Below, one piece after another: positions 33,357 through 42,641 of a DNA stretch of 64,000 nucleotides (position 1 is its first letter; every line of letters starts with the position of its first letter). Made by a program: the position numbers and the translations under genes. Below the pieces are notes generated by a model. It was given only the letters and a program-made list of their open reading frames with translations, made no database searches and was not told where the DNA came from. The stretch lies in NCBI RefSeq assembly GCF_022179805.1, contig NZ_BPUO01000014.1:87238-151237 (forward strand), in the 5' to 3' direction. This DNA comes from Cupriavidus pauculus. Lineage in GTDB: Bacteria > Pseudomonadota > Gammaproteobacteria > Burkholderiales > Burkholderiaceae.

Positions 33357-33933
33357 TGAAGTACGCCAGCGTCGATTCGGTTGGCACGAACAGCAGTTGC
33401 ATCAACCGGCTCGTGGCGTCGTCGACGTAGACCAGCAGCGTGCAGGCCGGCGCCCGGTCCTCAAACCAGGCGTGGTCGCTGCCATCAATCTGCACCAGTT
33501 CGCCCAGGCAGGCCCGGCGGTTGCGCGGCTGATGCACCTTGGGCGGACGCAGCTTGCGGGGCACCAAGAAGCCGGCGTCGATCATGATACGGCGTACGCA
33601 AGACGGCGACATCTCGATGCCATGGCGCTCGCGCAGCTTCTCGGCCGCCAGCGTCGGCCCGAAATCGGCGTAGCTATCGCGGATCAGGCCACGGACACGG
33701 GACTCCAGGCCGGGAGGCAATTGGCGGTTGCTGGAACGCCCGCGCTTGCGCGATACCAGTCCACCGGGGCCGTCCTCCAAAAGCCGCAGGACCAGGCGCC
33801 TGACATGCCGGGTACTGATGCCCAGACGCTCGGCAGCTCGCCAGCGCGCCAGATGGCCGTCGGCCACAGCCTGGATCACCTTCATGCGGTCCAACTCACG
33901 CATGCTCATGGTCACCAATCCCTGTCCGTGCAT
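33357..33933 (-). pseudogene. Truncated ISNCY-like transposase
   Basis: About 190 residues of a transposase N-terminal half: an HTH region (WRAAERLGISTRHVRRLVLRL), the linker GGLVSRKRGRSSNRQL, a second helical part and the start of the catalytic core with the first acidic residues (LVQIDGSDHAWFEDR, LLVYVDDATSRLMQL). Homology stops abruptly after TLAYF near 33357, so the rest of the catalytic domain and the other end of the element are gone. It cannot transpose by itself. Confidence 0.8.
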
Positions 33934-33979
33934 CGCTGCCTCCCGTAGCGGCCGGTGAATCTCGGAGCCTACGGGACAA

Positions 33980-34015
33980 CAAAGGTGACATCTCTAATCA
34001 CCGCAAAGGTGACAT
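33980..34015. repeat. Direct repeats at the surviving IS end
   Basis: CAAAGGTGACAT occurs at 33980-33991 and again at 34004-34015, 24 bp apart, upstream of the transposase start. Such iterated sites are expected as transposase-binding sequence within an element end. The opposite end was not found. Further left to 34192 the DNA is AT-rich, including a 14-bp palindrome ATAATATATATTAT at 34047-34060. Confidence 0.6.
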
Positions 34016-34192
34016 TACTAAAAACGGCCAACAACTCATCGGATGGATAATATATATTATGTTAAATAAAAAATGCATCCATTTATCCCCCCAACTCACG
34101 ATGCCAATCTCCCCAAACCGTGCAAATCCCAAAACCCTGCATCTCAACCTCTGCCACCCTGAACCACCTTAAAACCCCGCACGTAAATCTCC

Positions 34193-35068
34193 ATGCATGC
34201 AGCCCTCAACGGCACCGACATCTTTTTCGACATCGACGGCGAGGGATTTCGTCCTGCGCGGGAAGAATTGGTGGAAAAGCCGGTCCTCGTGGCCATCCAT
34301 GGCGGTCTGGGATTTGATCATGGCTATCTGAAGCCTGGTCTTTCCGCGCTTCGCGATCAGGCGCAACTGCTTTATGTCGATCTGCGTGGTCAGGGGCGTT
34401 CCGGGCGGCCGGCGCTCGAAACCTGCTCACTGGAGCAGATGGCCGATGACGTGGCGGCGCTCTGTGTGCATCTGGGGATGCGGCGGGTGCATGTATTTGG
34501 CCACTCGGCCGGCGGGTTCGTGGCGATGCATCTGGCGTTGCGGCATCCAGCGCTGGTGCGTGGGCTGGTGTTGTGCAGCAGCTCGCCGACCGTGCAGCCG
34601 ATCGTGGACGATGGCGGCGAGCCGGCGCCATCGCTGGCGTCGCGCGCTGGCCCGGAGACTCTGCCCGTGGCGGCGCGGGTGTTTGGCGGCGATATCAGCG
34701 CGGAAAGCGTCGAGGCGTTTTTTCGGCAAGTGGGTCCGTATTACGCGGCGCCAGACCATATGGATGTGCCGCCGCGCCTCACGGCCCTGAGCATTGCGTC
34801 GGTCGACATGATGCGGCACTTCATGACGGTAGTGGCGCCCGCTTATGACTTGCGGCCGCGTCTGGGCGAGATCGACGTGCCTACCCTGGTGCTGGTTGGC
34901 AGGCACGACTGGGTATGTCCGCCGCGTGCCAGCCGGGCCATCGCGCGTGGCGTGGCGGGCGCGGTGCTGGTGGAGTTTGACGAGGCCGGCCATTTTCCGT
35001 TTTCGGAGACGCCCGATCAGTTTGTTAGCGTGATGGCTAACTATTTCATCGACGCCGCTGACGATTGA
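34193..35068 (+). CDS. Alpha/beta hydrolase
   Basis: A 291-residue alpha/beta hydrolase. HGGLGFDH forms the oxyanion region, GHSAGG is the nucleophile elbow with the serine, and the acid and histidine lie in GRHDWVCPP and EAGHFPF. The HGG-type oxyanion hole and layout resemble proline iminopeptidases and haloalkane or carboxyl-ester hydrolases; the substrate is unknown. It is cytoplasmic, with no signal peptide. The neighbouring reductase gene converges on it 19 bp away. Confidence 0.88.
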   Translation: MHAALNGTDIFFDIDGEGFRPAREELVEKPVLVAIHGGLGFDHGYLKPGLSALRDQAQLLYVDLRGQGRSGRPALETCSLEQMADDVAALCVHLGMRRVHVFGHSAGGFVAMHLALRHPALVRGLVLCSSSPTVQPIVDDGGEPAPSLASRAGPETLPVAARVFGGDISAESVEAFFRQVGPYYAAPDHMDVPPRLTALSIASVDMMRHFMTVVAPAYDLRPRLGEIDVPTLVLVGRHDWVCPPRASRAIARGVAGAVLVEFDEAGHFPFSETPDQFVSVMANYFIDAADD

Positions 35069-35087
35069 GCCGCCCCGCTCTCGGCGG

Positions 35088-35993
35088 CTAACCGCCTTGT
35101 CCCGCGTGTTTTTCAAGTAGCGTCACCAGCGCGACCATGGCTTGATTGATCGGCGTGGCGATGCCGTGTGACAGGCCGCGCCGGACGATGGTGCCGTTGA
35201 GCGATGCGATTTCGGTGGGTCGCTTGCGCGAAAGATCCTGCGCCATCGAGGAACACTGGCCCGCCGGAATGGTCTGGCGGATGCGCTCGATCTGGCGGTC
35301 TGTGTCCAGGTCCATGCCGACACCCTCGGCGTGGGCCACGGCCAGGCATTCCGCAACCAGGTTGCGCATCGTGTCGTCCGCCGCGGCTTCTGCGCGAATG
35401 TCGCCATAGGGCAGACGGACGATTGCCGATAGCGCGTTGTAGGCGCAGTTCAGCACCAGCTTGTCCCATAGCGGCACCATCACGTCCGCCGAGACGGTCG
35501 TTGGCACGCCGGCCTCGCAGAACAGTCGCGCAATGCCTGCACTGCCCCGCGACATACCGATAATCAGTTCGCCACGACCGTGGTGCTTCAGGTGTCCCGC
35601 GCCGGCCATTTCGCAGGCTACGTAGACGGCGGCCGGAATAACTTCGCATGGCAACGCTTCCTGCAGCAATGGCACGTTGTCGATGCCGTTCTGCAGCGAT
35701 ATCACCACCGCACCGGGTTTCAGGAACGGACGCATCTCGTTGGCTGCGCTCAGGGTGTCGGTCGACTTCACGCAGAGCAGCACGATATCTGCGTCTTTGG
35801 CCGCCTGCGCGCTCGTACTGGCGCCGATGGCGATGTGCTGGTCGAATGCCGCCGACTCGAAACGCAGGCCGCTCCGCTGGATGGCATCAACGTGGGCGGG
35901 CCGGCCCACCAGCACGGTCTCGAAACCGGCCTTGGCCACCATGGCGCCATAGAAACAGCCGACGGCGCCTGCGCCGATAACAGTGATTTTCAT
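35088..35993 (-). CDS. Ketopantoate reductase family protein (PanE/ApbA-like)
   Basis: A 301-residue NADPH-dependent reductase from the ATG at 35993. VIGAGAVGCFYGAMVAKAG is the Rossmann glycine motif; CVKSTDT, the conserved lysine and asparagine in WDKLVLNCAYNALSA, and SSMAQDLSRKRPTEI are family signatures of the C-terminal helical domain. It would reduce 2-dehydropantoate or a related keto acid. Several copies often occur in this group of bacteria, so it need not be the biosynthetic enzyme. Confidence 0.88.
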   Translation of the reverse strand: MKITVIGAGAVGCFYGAMVAKAGFETVLVGRPAHVDAIQRSGLRFESAAFDQHIAIGASTSAQAAKDADIVLLCVKSTDTLSAANEMRPFLKPGAVVISLQNGIDNVPLLQEALPCEVIPAAVYVACEMAGAGHLKHHGRGELIIGMSRGSAGIARLFCEAGVPTTVSADVMVPLWDKLVLNCAYNALSAIVRLPYGDIRAEAAADDTMRNLVAECLAVAHAEGVGMDLDTDRQIERIRQTIPAGQCSSMAQDLSRKRPTEIASLNGTIVRRGLSHGIATPINQAMVALVTLLEKHAGQGG

Positions 35994-36128
35994 CCGCCCT
36001 CCGTTGCAAGGATCGACACATGCCGCGCGTACGTGGCGTGTCAAGGAACGGCCCGCCCCAGCGCATAGTTGACGAAGCAACAGCGGGCGCAGTGCGTATG
36101 CGCAAAGCGTGGTGCGCAACCGCGCCCG

Positions 36129-37106
36129 TTAATCGTGATCAGGCACCAGCAGCAGCTTGCCCGTGGTAGCCCGACTCTCCATATCGGCATGCGCACGCGC
36201 GGCGTCCTTGAGCGGATATCGGCCGCCGATGTTGGGCTGAAGCCTGCCGTCCAGGATCCACTGGAACAACTGCGCAGCACGTGCCTGCAGGCGTTCGGGC
36301 GTGCGGACATGGTGGGCATAGACGGCGTAGCCGATCTTGACGCTCTTTGGCAGCGACATGATGTCGAGCAGCCCTGGCCCGCCGAGAACCGGGCCGTACC
36401 AGCACAGCGTGCCGGCTACCTTCAAGGCATCGAGTGAACCCTGGAACGTTGCAGGCCCGGAGCCGTCGAAGACCACATCCACGCCTTCGCCGCCAGACAA
36501 CTGGATCGCCTCGGCGGCGAATTGGCTAGTCTTGTCGACGATGACATGATCGGCACCGGCCGCCCGAGCGATGCCGGTCTTGCTATCGGACGACACGCGG
36601 CCGATCACCCGGCCACCCCGTAGCTTGATGATCTGCGTGAGCAGCAGCCCAACTCCGCCCGCCGCGGCGTGGACCAGGGCGATGTCGCCGGGCCTTACCG
36701 GATAGAACTCGGTGGCAAAGTGGCTGGCCGTGAGTCCGGCCATCATGATCGATGCTGCTGTCTCGTCGTCGACGCCGTCAGGCACGGGCACCAGCGCGGC
36801 AGCCGGCACCGTCACCATTTCTGCGTAGCTGCCGGGCGCGTAGGCCCAGGCCACGCGCTGGTCCGGCGCCAGGTTGTGCACGCCCTCGCCCACCGCCACC
36901 ACACGTCCGGCACCTTCCACGCCGATGACCTTCGGATACGGCAGTTCGGTCCAGAAATGGCCCTGCCGGACGCCCATGTCCATGAAATTCACGCCGGCGG
37001 CAGCCACCTTGACCAGGACTTCGCCCGGCCCCGGCGTCGGCGTGGGCCGCTCGACATACTGCATCACGTCCGGCCCGCCGCCGGTTTCGATCATCACCGC
37101 TTTCAT
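36129..37106 (-). CDS. Quinone oxidoreductase-like, zinc-free MDR-family enzyme
   Basis: A 325-residue medium-chain reductase. The start MKAVMIETGGGPDVMQYV, the NADPH motif HAAAGGVGLLLTQ and the absence of the structural-zinc cysteine lobe place it with quinone reductase/crotonyl-reductase relatives. It would reduce quinones or enones. It is transcribed behind the TetR gene, with an operator-like palindrome in the 65-bp gap, so the TetR protein probably controls it. Confidence 0.9.
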   Translation of the reverse strand: MKAVMIETGGGPDVMQYVERPTPTPGPGEVLVKVAAAGVNFMDMGVRQGHFWTELPYPKVIGVEGAGRVVAVGEGVHNLAPDQRVAWAYAPGSYAEMVTVPAAALVPVPDGVDDETAASIMMAGLTASHFATEFYPVRPGDIALVHAAAGGVGLLLTQIIKLRGGRVIGRVSSDSKTGIARAAGADHVIVDKTSQFAAEAIQLSGGEGVDVVFDGSGPATFQGSLDALKVAGTLCWYGPVLGGPGLLDIMSLPKSVKIGYAVYAHHVRTPERLQARAAQLFQWILDGRLQPNIGGRYPLKDAARAHADMESRATTGKLLLVPDHD

Positions 37107-37140
37107 GAGTCGCCTCAGTACCGTTAGTACGGATCAGTTA

Positions 37141-37156
37141 TGGAACATTCGTTCCA
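37141..37156. promoter_or_regulatory. Probable TetR operator upstream of the quinone oxidoreductase gene
   Basis: TGGAAC-ATTC-GTTCCA is a perfect 6-bp inverted repeat, 35 bp upstream of the reductase start. A matching half-site, TGGAACGATT, lies at 37759-37768 just upstream of the TetR start, as expected for autoregulation. Confidence 0.65.
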
Positions 37157-37171
37157 GAATGGTCAAAAAAA

Positions 37172-37738
37172 TCAGGTCAGCGCTCGCATGGCCAGCTGAC
37201 CCAGCGCACGCAACTCGGTATCGCCCGAACCGCCACGCGCGGCGAGTCGTAGCGCCGAGATGCTGGCCCACAGGAATGCCGCCATATGGCGTGGTTCGGC
37301 ATTGGCCACCATGTCGCCATCCTGCTGCGCCGTGCGGATGGTGTCGATCAGCGCCGCCGACAGCAACTTGCCCGATGCGTCCCGAATGGCGTTGACCTGT
37401 TCGTCCTTGTCGCCGAACTCGCTGATGGAGCCCACGCCCAGGCATGGCTGGTGGGCGTTGCGCACCACGCGATCCATCATCTTGCGAATGCCGTCGATGG
37501 CCGTCGGGCCGCTGCGCAGCGCGGCGATGTGGGCCTGCGTTTCCGTTTCGGCATAGCGCTGCAGCGCGGCGCAGTACAGCTGCCACTTGTCCTCGAAGGT
37601 GTCATAGAGACTCTGCCGGCCGATTTTCATCGCGCTGGTGAGCATGGTGGCGGACGTGCCCGCGAAACCGTGTTCGCAGAACACGTGGATTGCCGCGTCG
37701 AGCGCTTCGCCCTTGTCGAATTCTTTAGGTCTGGCCAT
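37172..37738 (-). CDS. TetR-family repressor
   Basis: A 188-residue regulator from MARPKEFDKGEALDAA (start 37738; an in-frame ATG at 37756 is possible). The helix-turn-helix is in TSATMLTSAMKIGRQSLYDTF and matches the AcrR/NemR-like group that responds to electrophiles or quinones. The remaining helices form the ligand domain. The next gene downstream encodes a quinone reductase-like enzyme, which fits a detoxification switch. Confidence 0.9.
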   Translation of the reverse strand: MARPKEFDKGEALDAAIHVFCEHGFAGTSATMLTSAMKIGRQSLYDTFEDKWQLYCAALQRYAETETQAHIAALRSGPTAIDGIRKMMDRVVRNAHQPCLGVGSISEFGDKDEQVNAIRDASGKLLSAALIDTIRTAQQDGDMVANAEPRHMAAFLWASISALRLAARGGSGDTELRALGQLAMRALT

Positions 37739-37858
37739 GGCTTGCACTGTAGCCATATTGGAACGATTGGTCAAGAATTCGATGAGCCAGATCCGAAGAC
37801 GCTTACTTTTGTGCCGAAGGCCGTGTATAAGTGCGAGAGACTTGATCCGAAATCAACA

Positions 37859-38761
37859 ATGAAAACGACCATCGACGAACTGCTGGCCTTTGCGGCCGTG
37901 GTCGACACGGGATCCATCACGGCGGCCGCGGAGCAACTGGAACTGACCGTTTCGGCCACCAGCCGCACGCTGAGCCGACTGGAAGAGAAGCTGCAGACCA
38001 CGCTGCTGCGCCGGACCACGCGCCGGCTGGAACTGACCGAGGAAGGTGCGGCATTCCTGCAGCACGCGCGGGCCATCCTGGCCATGGTCGACGATGCCGA
38101 GGAGCAGATGGCGGCGCGGCGCATGCGTCCGGTGGGCCGTCTGCGGGTGGATGCCGCCACGCCGTTCATGCTGCATGTGATCGTGCCGCTGGTGGAGGGC
38201 TTTCGGGAACGCTACCCGGACGTGGAGCTGGAGCTGAACTCCAACGAGGGCATCATCGACCTGATCGAAAAGCGCACCGATGTGGCCTTCCGTATCGGCA
38301 CGTTGAAGGATTCCACCTTGCATGCCCGCCCGATCGGCACGAGCCGGATCCGAGTGATGGCCAGCCCCGACTACCTGAAGCGCCATGGCACGCCGACCAA
38401 GGTGGAGCAGTTGCCGGGGCATTCGCTGCTGGGTTTCACCCAGCCCGATTCGCTCAATGACTGGCCGCTGCGCGATGCCGGCGGCGGCATTGTCCATATC
38501 AAGCCGACCATTGCGTCATCGAGCGGCGAGACCTTGCGGAGCCTGGCGCTGGCCGGCCAGGGCATCGTCTGCCTGTCCGATTTCATGAGCCGGGCCGATC
38601 GTCGCGATGGCCGGCTGGTGCAGTTATTTGCGCGCCAGACGCTCGACGTGCGCCAGTCGATCAACGCGGTCTACTACCGCAATACCGCCCTCGCCTCGCG
38701 CATTACCTGCTTTGTCGACTACGTGGTTAGCGTGCTGGGCAGCAAGCCGTTCGAGGAATAA
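37859..38761 (+). CDS. LysR-family regulator
   Basis: A 300-residue LysR protein of the DmlR/YafC-like group: helix-turn-helix SITAAAEQLELTVSATSRTL, linker LRRTTRRLELTEEG and effector domain from GRLRVDAATPFM. It is transcribed away from the TetR gene with 120 bp between starts. No obvious target operon adjoins it; the reductase operon on the other side is the nearest candidate. Confidence 0.9.
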   Translation: MKTTIDELLAFAAVVDTGSITAAAEQLELTVSATSRTLSRLEEKLQTTLLRRTTRRLELTEEGAAFLQHARAILAMVDDAEEQMAARRMRPVGRLRVDAATPFMLHVIVPLVEGFRERYPDVELELNSNEGIIDLIEKRTDVAFRIGTLKDSTLHARPIGTSRIRVMASPDYLKRHGTPTKVEQLPGHSLLGFTQPDSLNDWPLRDAGGGIVHIKPTIASSSGETLRSLALAGQGIVCLSDFMSRADRRDGRLVQLFARQTLDVRQSINAVYYRNTALASRITCFVDYVVSVLGSKPFEE

Positions 38762-38774
38762 GGCCCGAGGGTCC

Positions 38775-40220
38775 TTATTCCGGATGGTGCTGGCGATCTT
38801 CCTCGCGCCATTTCCGCCGTTGCCGGCGCAGACGCTTGAGCACCGGCAACCCGAACTGCCACGCACGACGCGGGTCTGCATCCACCAGCAGGCTGAGCGC
38901 CCGCGCGTAGTCGCGCACTAGTCCGGGTGTCCAAGCCATGGTCTTGGCGCGCTTGCGGATCTGCGCGGCCATCCATAGTTCGGGGGTCAGCATGACCTTC
39001 AGCAGCATGGTCCAGCCATGCCGGCTGTCGCGCCGGCGCATCAACGCGCCCTCCACCGCGGCCTCCAGACCGCGCGCCACGCTGACGGCGCAGTTGCGGT
39101 ACGTCAGGTTATAGGTGGTGTCGGCGCGCCATGCATGCCAGAAGCGTTCAAGGCGATCCGGATCGTAGTTGCGCAGATGCACGCGCGCCGTGGACTCGCC
39201 CCGGCGCGCGCTTTCCGCTGCGTAGTCCGGCTCGAACATGCCCTGTACATCGTTGTCGATGGATGCACGCAGCGCCTGCGCGACGCTGTCTGGCGTACGG
39301 CTCAGCGGCGTCGCGGGATCGAAACTGATATAGATGCCTTCGGGCGATTCCAGTGCCGCATGCCCGGTCCAGACGGCGCCGTTGGCATCCACGGCAGCAA
39401 TGTAGCGGTCGATGAGGGGCCGGCGCCGCATGGGATCGCGTACGGAGCCCGAGGGCGTCCAGACGTGCACGGTCAGCGCCGGCGTGCCGTTGGGCTCCTG
39501 TGGCGGCAGGGGCACGGGCTGCGGAAAAAGCAGCGTCTTGGTGACCTTGTGGATGGCGGCGAATTCGGTGCCGGCCCACAGCGGCGGCCCTTCGTGACGA
39601 TGATGCGCCGATGCCGAGTGGCCACGCCGGCGCGGCCCATGCATCAGGCTTTCGATGGTGGCCGTGGCCGGCACGCGCACCGCGCGGTGGGCCAGCAGCA
39701 CCATGCTCCAGCCGCCAAACAGCAGCCATAGCGACAGCGCAAACGGCACGGTGCCCTGGTAATGCGAGGGATAAGGTTGGTAGAAAACGATGGCGATGAC
39801 GATTTCCAGCACGCCGGTGCCCACCGCCCAGCGCCAGCGCGGAAACCGCACCAGGCTGGCCGACACGCATTGCAGCAGCCCGTCCACCAGGAACATCGTG
39901 CCGAAGATCATCGACAGCCAGAATTCGCCGTGGTGATGGCCCGCCAGCACCAGCGACGCTGCCAGGATCAAGGCCAGTGCCTTGAACACCCGCAGGCTGC
40001 GCATGCCGCCTGCGCCCACAAAGGCCACCACCAGGGTGCCGGCGCCGGCCGCCAGCAGCAGGATGGCGAACAGTTCCAGCGGAAAGTACACCGCGCCGTC
40101 CAGCCCATCGACCAGCAGCACCACGCCCGCCACCAGAAAGCCGATACCGAGCCAGAACATGCCCCGGGCGCGCTGGCGCAGATAGTCGAATCCCAGCAGG
40201 ATCAGCACCAGTCGGATCAT
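38775..40220 (-). CDS. HdeD-like membrane protein with a large soluble C-terminal domain
   Basis: A 481-residue protein. Residues 1-185 hold six to seven membrane helices arranged as in HdeD/DUF308 proteins. Residues about 230-450 form a soluble domain with TVHVWTPSGS, a GTEF-type segment and YNLTYRNCAVSVARGLE, whose asparagine-cysteine resembles cysteine-peptidase-like domains. HdeD proteins aid acid tolerance, but the fused domain has no assigned role. It lies alone, convergent with the LysR gene and ending 13 bp from it. Confidence 0.7.
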   Translation of the reverse strand: MIRLVLILLGFDYLRQRARGMFWLGIGFLVAGVVLLVDGLDGAVYFPLELFAILLLAAGAGTLVVAFVGAGGMRSLRVFKALALILAASLVLAGHHHGEFWLSMIFGTMFLVDGLLQCVSASLVRFPRWRWAVGTGVLEIVIAIVFYQPYPSHYQGTVPFALSLWLLFGGWSMVLLAHRAVRVPATATIESLMHGPRRRGHSASAHHRHEGPPLWAGTEFAAIHKVTKTLLFPQPVPLPPQEPNGTPALTVHVWTPSGSVRDPMRRRPLIDRYIAAVDANGAVWTGHAALESPEGIYISFDPATPLSRTPDSVAQALRASIDNDVQGMFEPDYAAESARRGESTARVHLRNYDPDRLERFWHAWRADTTYNLTYRNCAVSVARGLEAAVEGALMRRRDSRHGWTMLLKVMLTPELWMAAQIRKRAKTMAWTPGLVRDYARALSLLVDADPRRAWQFGLPVLKRLRRQRRKWREEDRQHHPE

Positions 40221-40318
40221 CGTGTCTCCCCCGCGACGGCCTCCTCGCGGATTCTAGTCACAACAGGGCCATCGCGCGACCTCCGGCCTGGGCGTCACAT
40301 CCCGATCGGCGGCGCGGC

Positions 40319-41194
40319 TTAGCCCGGGCCGCCCTTGCTGCCGGGCCGCATGGTGGCGCTTTCCAGCAGTTGTTCGTGGATGAACGCGTACAGCACCAGC
40401 GATTCGCGCTCGCCGTAGGTGTCGAAGGCAACGCCGACGTGGTGGAACGGCTCGGAGGCGTCGGCATCCGGGTCTTCGCGGGTCCAGCCGTCGACGGAGA
40501 GCTTTTTCTTCATGCCGGCGGCCTGCAAAGTGAACTCCAGCTTGACCTGCTGGCCGGGCGTGCTGAACTGGTCCGATGCCGTGGAAATGGATGCCCCGCC
40601 GGTGCTCAGGTCGGTAATCAGCACGGTTTGCCGCGCCGACTGCCCATCAGCCAGCGACAGCGACGCCACCAGGCGCACAGGCACACGGATGCTGCCGCGC
40701 AGCTCGCGGGCTTCGAGATGGCGGATGTCGTCGAGCATCCAGTACGGAAACGGGGTGCGCGACGTGGCCTGGACGCGCGCCGAGAAGCTGTGGATATTGG
40801 TGCCCGAGAACCCGCGGAACAGCACGGTCTCGCCATCGGCGATCTCAGCAGCGATGCCGGCCAGGCTGGGCCAGCCGATGAACGCGGCGCCTTCGTTGAA
40901 CCCGATCAGGCGGCTCACGGCCGCGCGGTTGGCGTCTCCTGGCCGTTTGACGTGCAGCAGCGTGCCGACCAGCAGGCCGTAGCGGTCGTGCCAGGGGGCA
41001 TTTGGCGCGTCGGCGCGCAGCGGGGCCAGGTCGTCGGCCCAGAAGCAGCGGCCGGCCCGCAGCGCGAGCGTGCGTTCCTCGGCGGTATTGAACACGGTCC
41101 CCTCGTCGGCGACCGGAAACCCCAGTTCGTCGACCAGCGCCGCCTTCAGCGGACTGCCCAGCTCGATATCGTCAGCCTGCACTTCCCTGCGCAT
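40319..41194 (-). CDS. PilZ-domain c-di-GMP receptor, YcgR-like
   Basis: A 291-residue protein from the ATG at 41194. Its N-terminal half matches the YcgR N-domain, and the C-terminal PilZ domain has the two ligand motifs: RVPVR (RxxxR) and DLSTGG (DxSxxG) about 30 residues later. It would bind cyclic di-GMP and slow flagella or affect adhesion. It is divergent from the efflux operon, with 122 bp between starts. Confidence 0.85.
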   Translation of the reverse strand: MRREVQADDIELGSPLKAALVDELGFPVADEGTVFNTAEERTLALRAGRCFWADDLAPLRADAPNAPWHDRYGLLVGTLLHVKRPGDANRAAVSRLIGFNEGAAFIGWPSLAGIAAEIADGETVLFRGFSGTNIHSFSARVQATSRTPFPYWMLDDIRHLEARELRGSIRVPVRLVASLSLADGQSARQTVLITDLSTGGASISTASDQFSTPGQQVKLEFTLQAAGMKKKLSVDGWTREDPDADASEPFHHVGVAFDTYGERESLVLYAFIHEQLLESATMRPGSKGGPG

Positions 41195-41316
41195 CGCTTG
41201 CCCTTTTCTGTATGTTTTCAGTCGCCACTTTAAATTTTCTTTGGCCCTTGGACAATCCGGATTCGGCACTGCTATATTCCGTGGACACATTCCGACCCTC
41301 CACGCCATCCCGTCCC

Positions 41317-41580
41317 ATGGCACGCTTGCTTTCGCTCGTTGCGTTGGCTGTCCTGCTGCATGGTTGTGCCGGCGCGCCGTCCGTGGCCCTTTTGGGCGCC
41401 TATTTTCCGCTCTGGCTCCTGAGCGCGATGGTGGGTATCGCTGGGGCGCTGGTGAGCTGGCGGATCTTCATCGCCACCCGCTGGGCGGAAACGGTTCGCC
41501 TGCAACTGCTGGTCAATACGGCAATCGGCCTGATGATTGCTGAAATCGTCTGGTTAATCGGCACGGGGCACATCCTATGA
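41317..41580 (+). CDS. YtcA-family small membrane lipoprotein of an efflux operon
   Basis: An 87-residue protein with a lipobox (LLHGC, cysteine 17) and two further membrane helices (FPLWLLSAMVGIAGALV and VNTAIGLMIAEIVWLI). This matches YtcA, which is found in front of the MdtN/MdtO/MdtP-type efflux genes. The stop overlaps the start of the periplasmic adaptor gene as ATGA. Its exact job in the pump is not known. Confidence 0.8.
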   Translation: MARLLSLVALAVLLHGCAGAPSVALLGAYFPLWLLSAMVGIAGALVSWRIFIATRWAETVRLQLLVNTAIGLMIAEIVWLIGTGHIL

Positions 41581-42641
41581 AAATGGCGGGTGCTGGCAAC
41601 GGCGGGCGTCCTGGCGGGCCATTGCGGGGCAAACTGATTGCGCTGGCCATCGTGCTGCTTGCCGTGCTGCTATCAATCTACGCCTGGCAGCGCACGGTTC
41701 GCTACCCTTCCACCGACGACGCCGCGCTCGATGCCGATTTCGTGCACGTGGCCTCGCCGGTCGGCGGTCGCATTGCCCGCATCCTGGTTTCAGACAACCA
41801 GCGGGTGGCCCGCGATCAGATCCTTTTTGAAATCGACCCGGTGCCCTACCGGCTGGCCGTCGCCCAGGCCCAGGCCGACCTGGAATTGGCGAAGGCCATG
41901 CTTGGCACGCGCAAGCGCACGATCGGCACGGAACGTGGCACGGCTTCGGTGGCGTCGGAGCAGATTGCACGCGCCGAGCAAAACTACGCGCTGACCGCCC
42001 GCACCGTGGAGCGGCTGCGTCCGCTGGCCGCCGATGGCTACGTGCCGAAGCAGCAGCTCGACCAGGCGGAGGTAGCCTCGCGCGACGCCGCCGTCAGTTT
42101 GAAACAGGCGCAACTGCAGCGCGCCACCACGGCGCAGGCGGTGGGCAGCGAGGACGATGCCGTGGCCACGGTGCAGGCGCGCGAGGCCGCGCTGGCCATC
42201 GCGCAGCGCGCGCTCGACGACACCGTGGTGCGCGCCCCGCACGCGGGCCGTGTCAGCAGCCTCAGGTCATTGCCCGGCGAAGTCGTAATCCCGAACCAGT
42301 CGCTGTTCCTGCTGGTGCATACCGGCGAATGGTTCGCGGTGGCCAACTTCCGCGAGACCGACCTGGCCAATATCCGCGTGGGCGACTGCGCCACGGTCTA
42401 TTCGATGATCGACCGGCGTCAGGCGCTGCATGGCACTGTGCAGGGGATCGGCGTGGGCATTACCGATACCGACCGGCTCAACCTGCCGCGCGCGCTGCCG
42501 TATGTGCAGCCGTCGGTGAATTGGGTGCGCGTGGCGCATCGCTTTCCGGTGCGCATCAAGCTCGAGGAGCCGCCGGAAACGCTGGCCCGGGTGGGCGCCA
42601 GCGCCACGGTCGAGGTACGGCATGGCGCAGCCTGCCGCTGA
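41577..42641 (+). CDS. HlyD-family periplasmic adaptor (MdtN/EmrA-like)
   Basis: A 354-residue membrane-fusion protein. One N-terminal membrane helix (residues about 18-40) is followed by the barrel-sandwich half VHVASPVGGRIARILV, a coiled-coil hairpin over about residues 85-205 and the second half VVRAPHAGRVSSL. It would link the inner-membrane component to the outer-membrane channel. It overlaps its neighbours by 4 bp upstream and 20 bp downstream, so the operon is tightly coupled. Confidence 0.92.
   Translation: MKMAGAGNGGRPGGPLRGKLIALAIVLLAVLLSIYAWQRTVRYPSTDDAALDADFVHVASPVGGRIARILVSDNQRVARDQILFEIDPVPYRLAVAQAQADLELAKAMLGTRKRTIGTERGTASVASEQIARAEQNYALTARTVERLRPLAADGYVPKQQLDQAEVASRDAAVSLKQAQLQRATTAQAVGSEDDAVATVQAREAALAIAQRALDDTVVRAPHAGRVSSLRSLPGEVVIPNQSLFLLVHTGEWFAVANFRETDLANIRVGDCATVYSMIDRRQALHGTVQGIGVGITDTDRLNLPRALPYVQPSVNWVRVAHRFPVRIKLEEPPETLARVGASATVEVRHGAACR

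Noticed and set aside
34047..34060. The palindrome ATAATATATATTAT as a ModE or LexA site
   Set aside because: It lacks the CG ends of the ModE site and the CTGT/ACAG ends of LexA; it is simply AT-rich DNA near an IS end.
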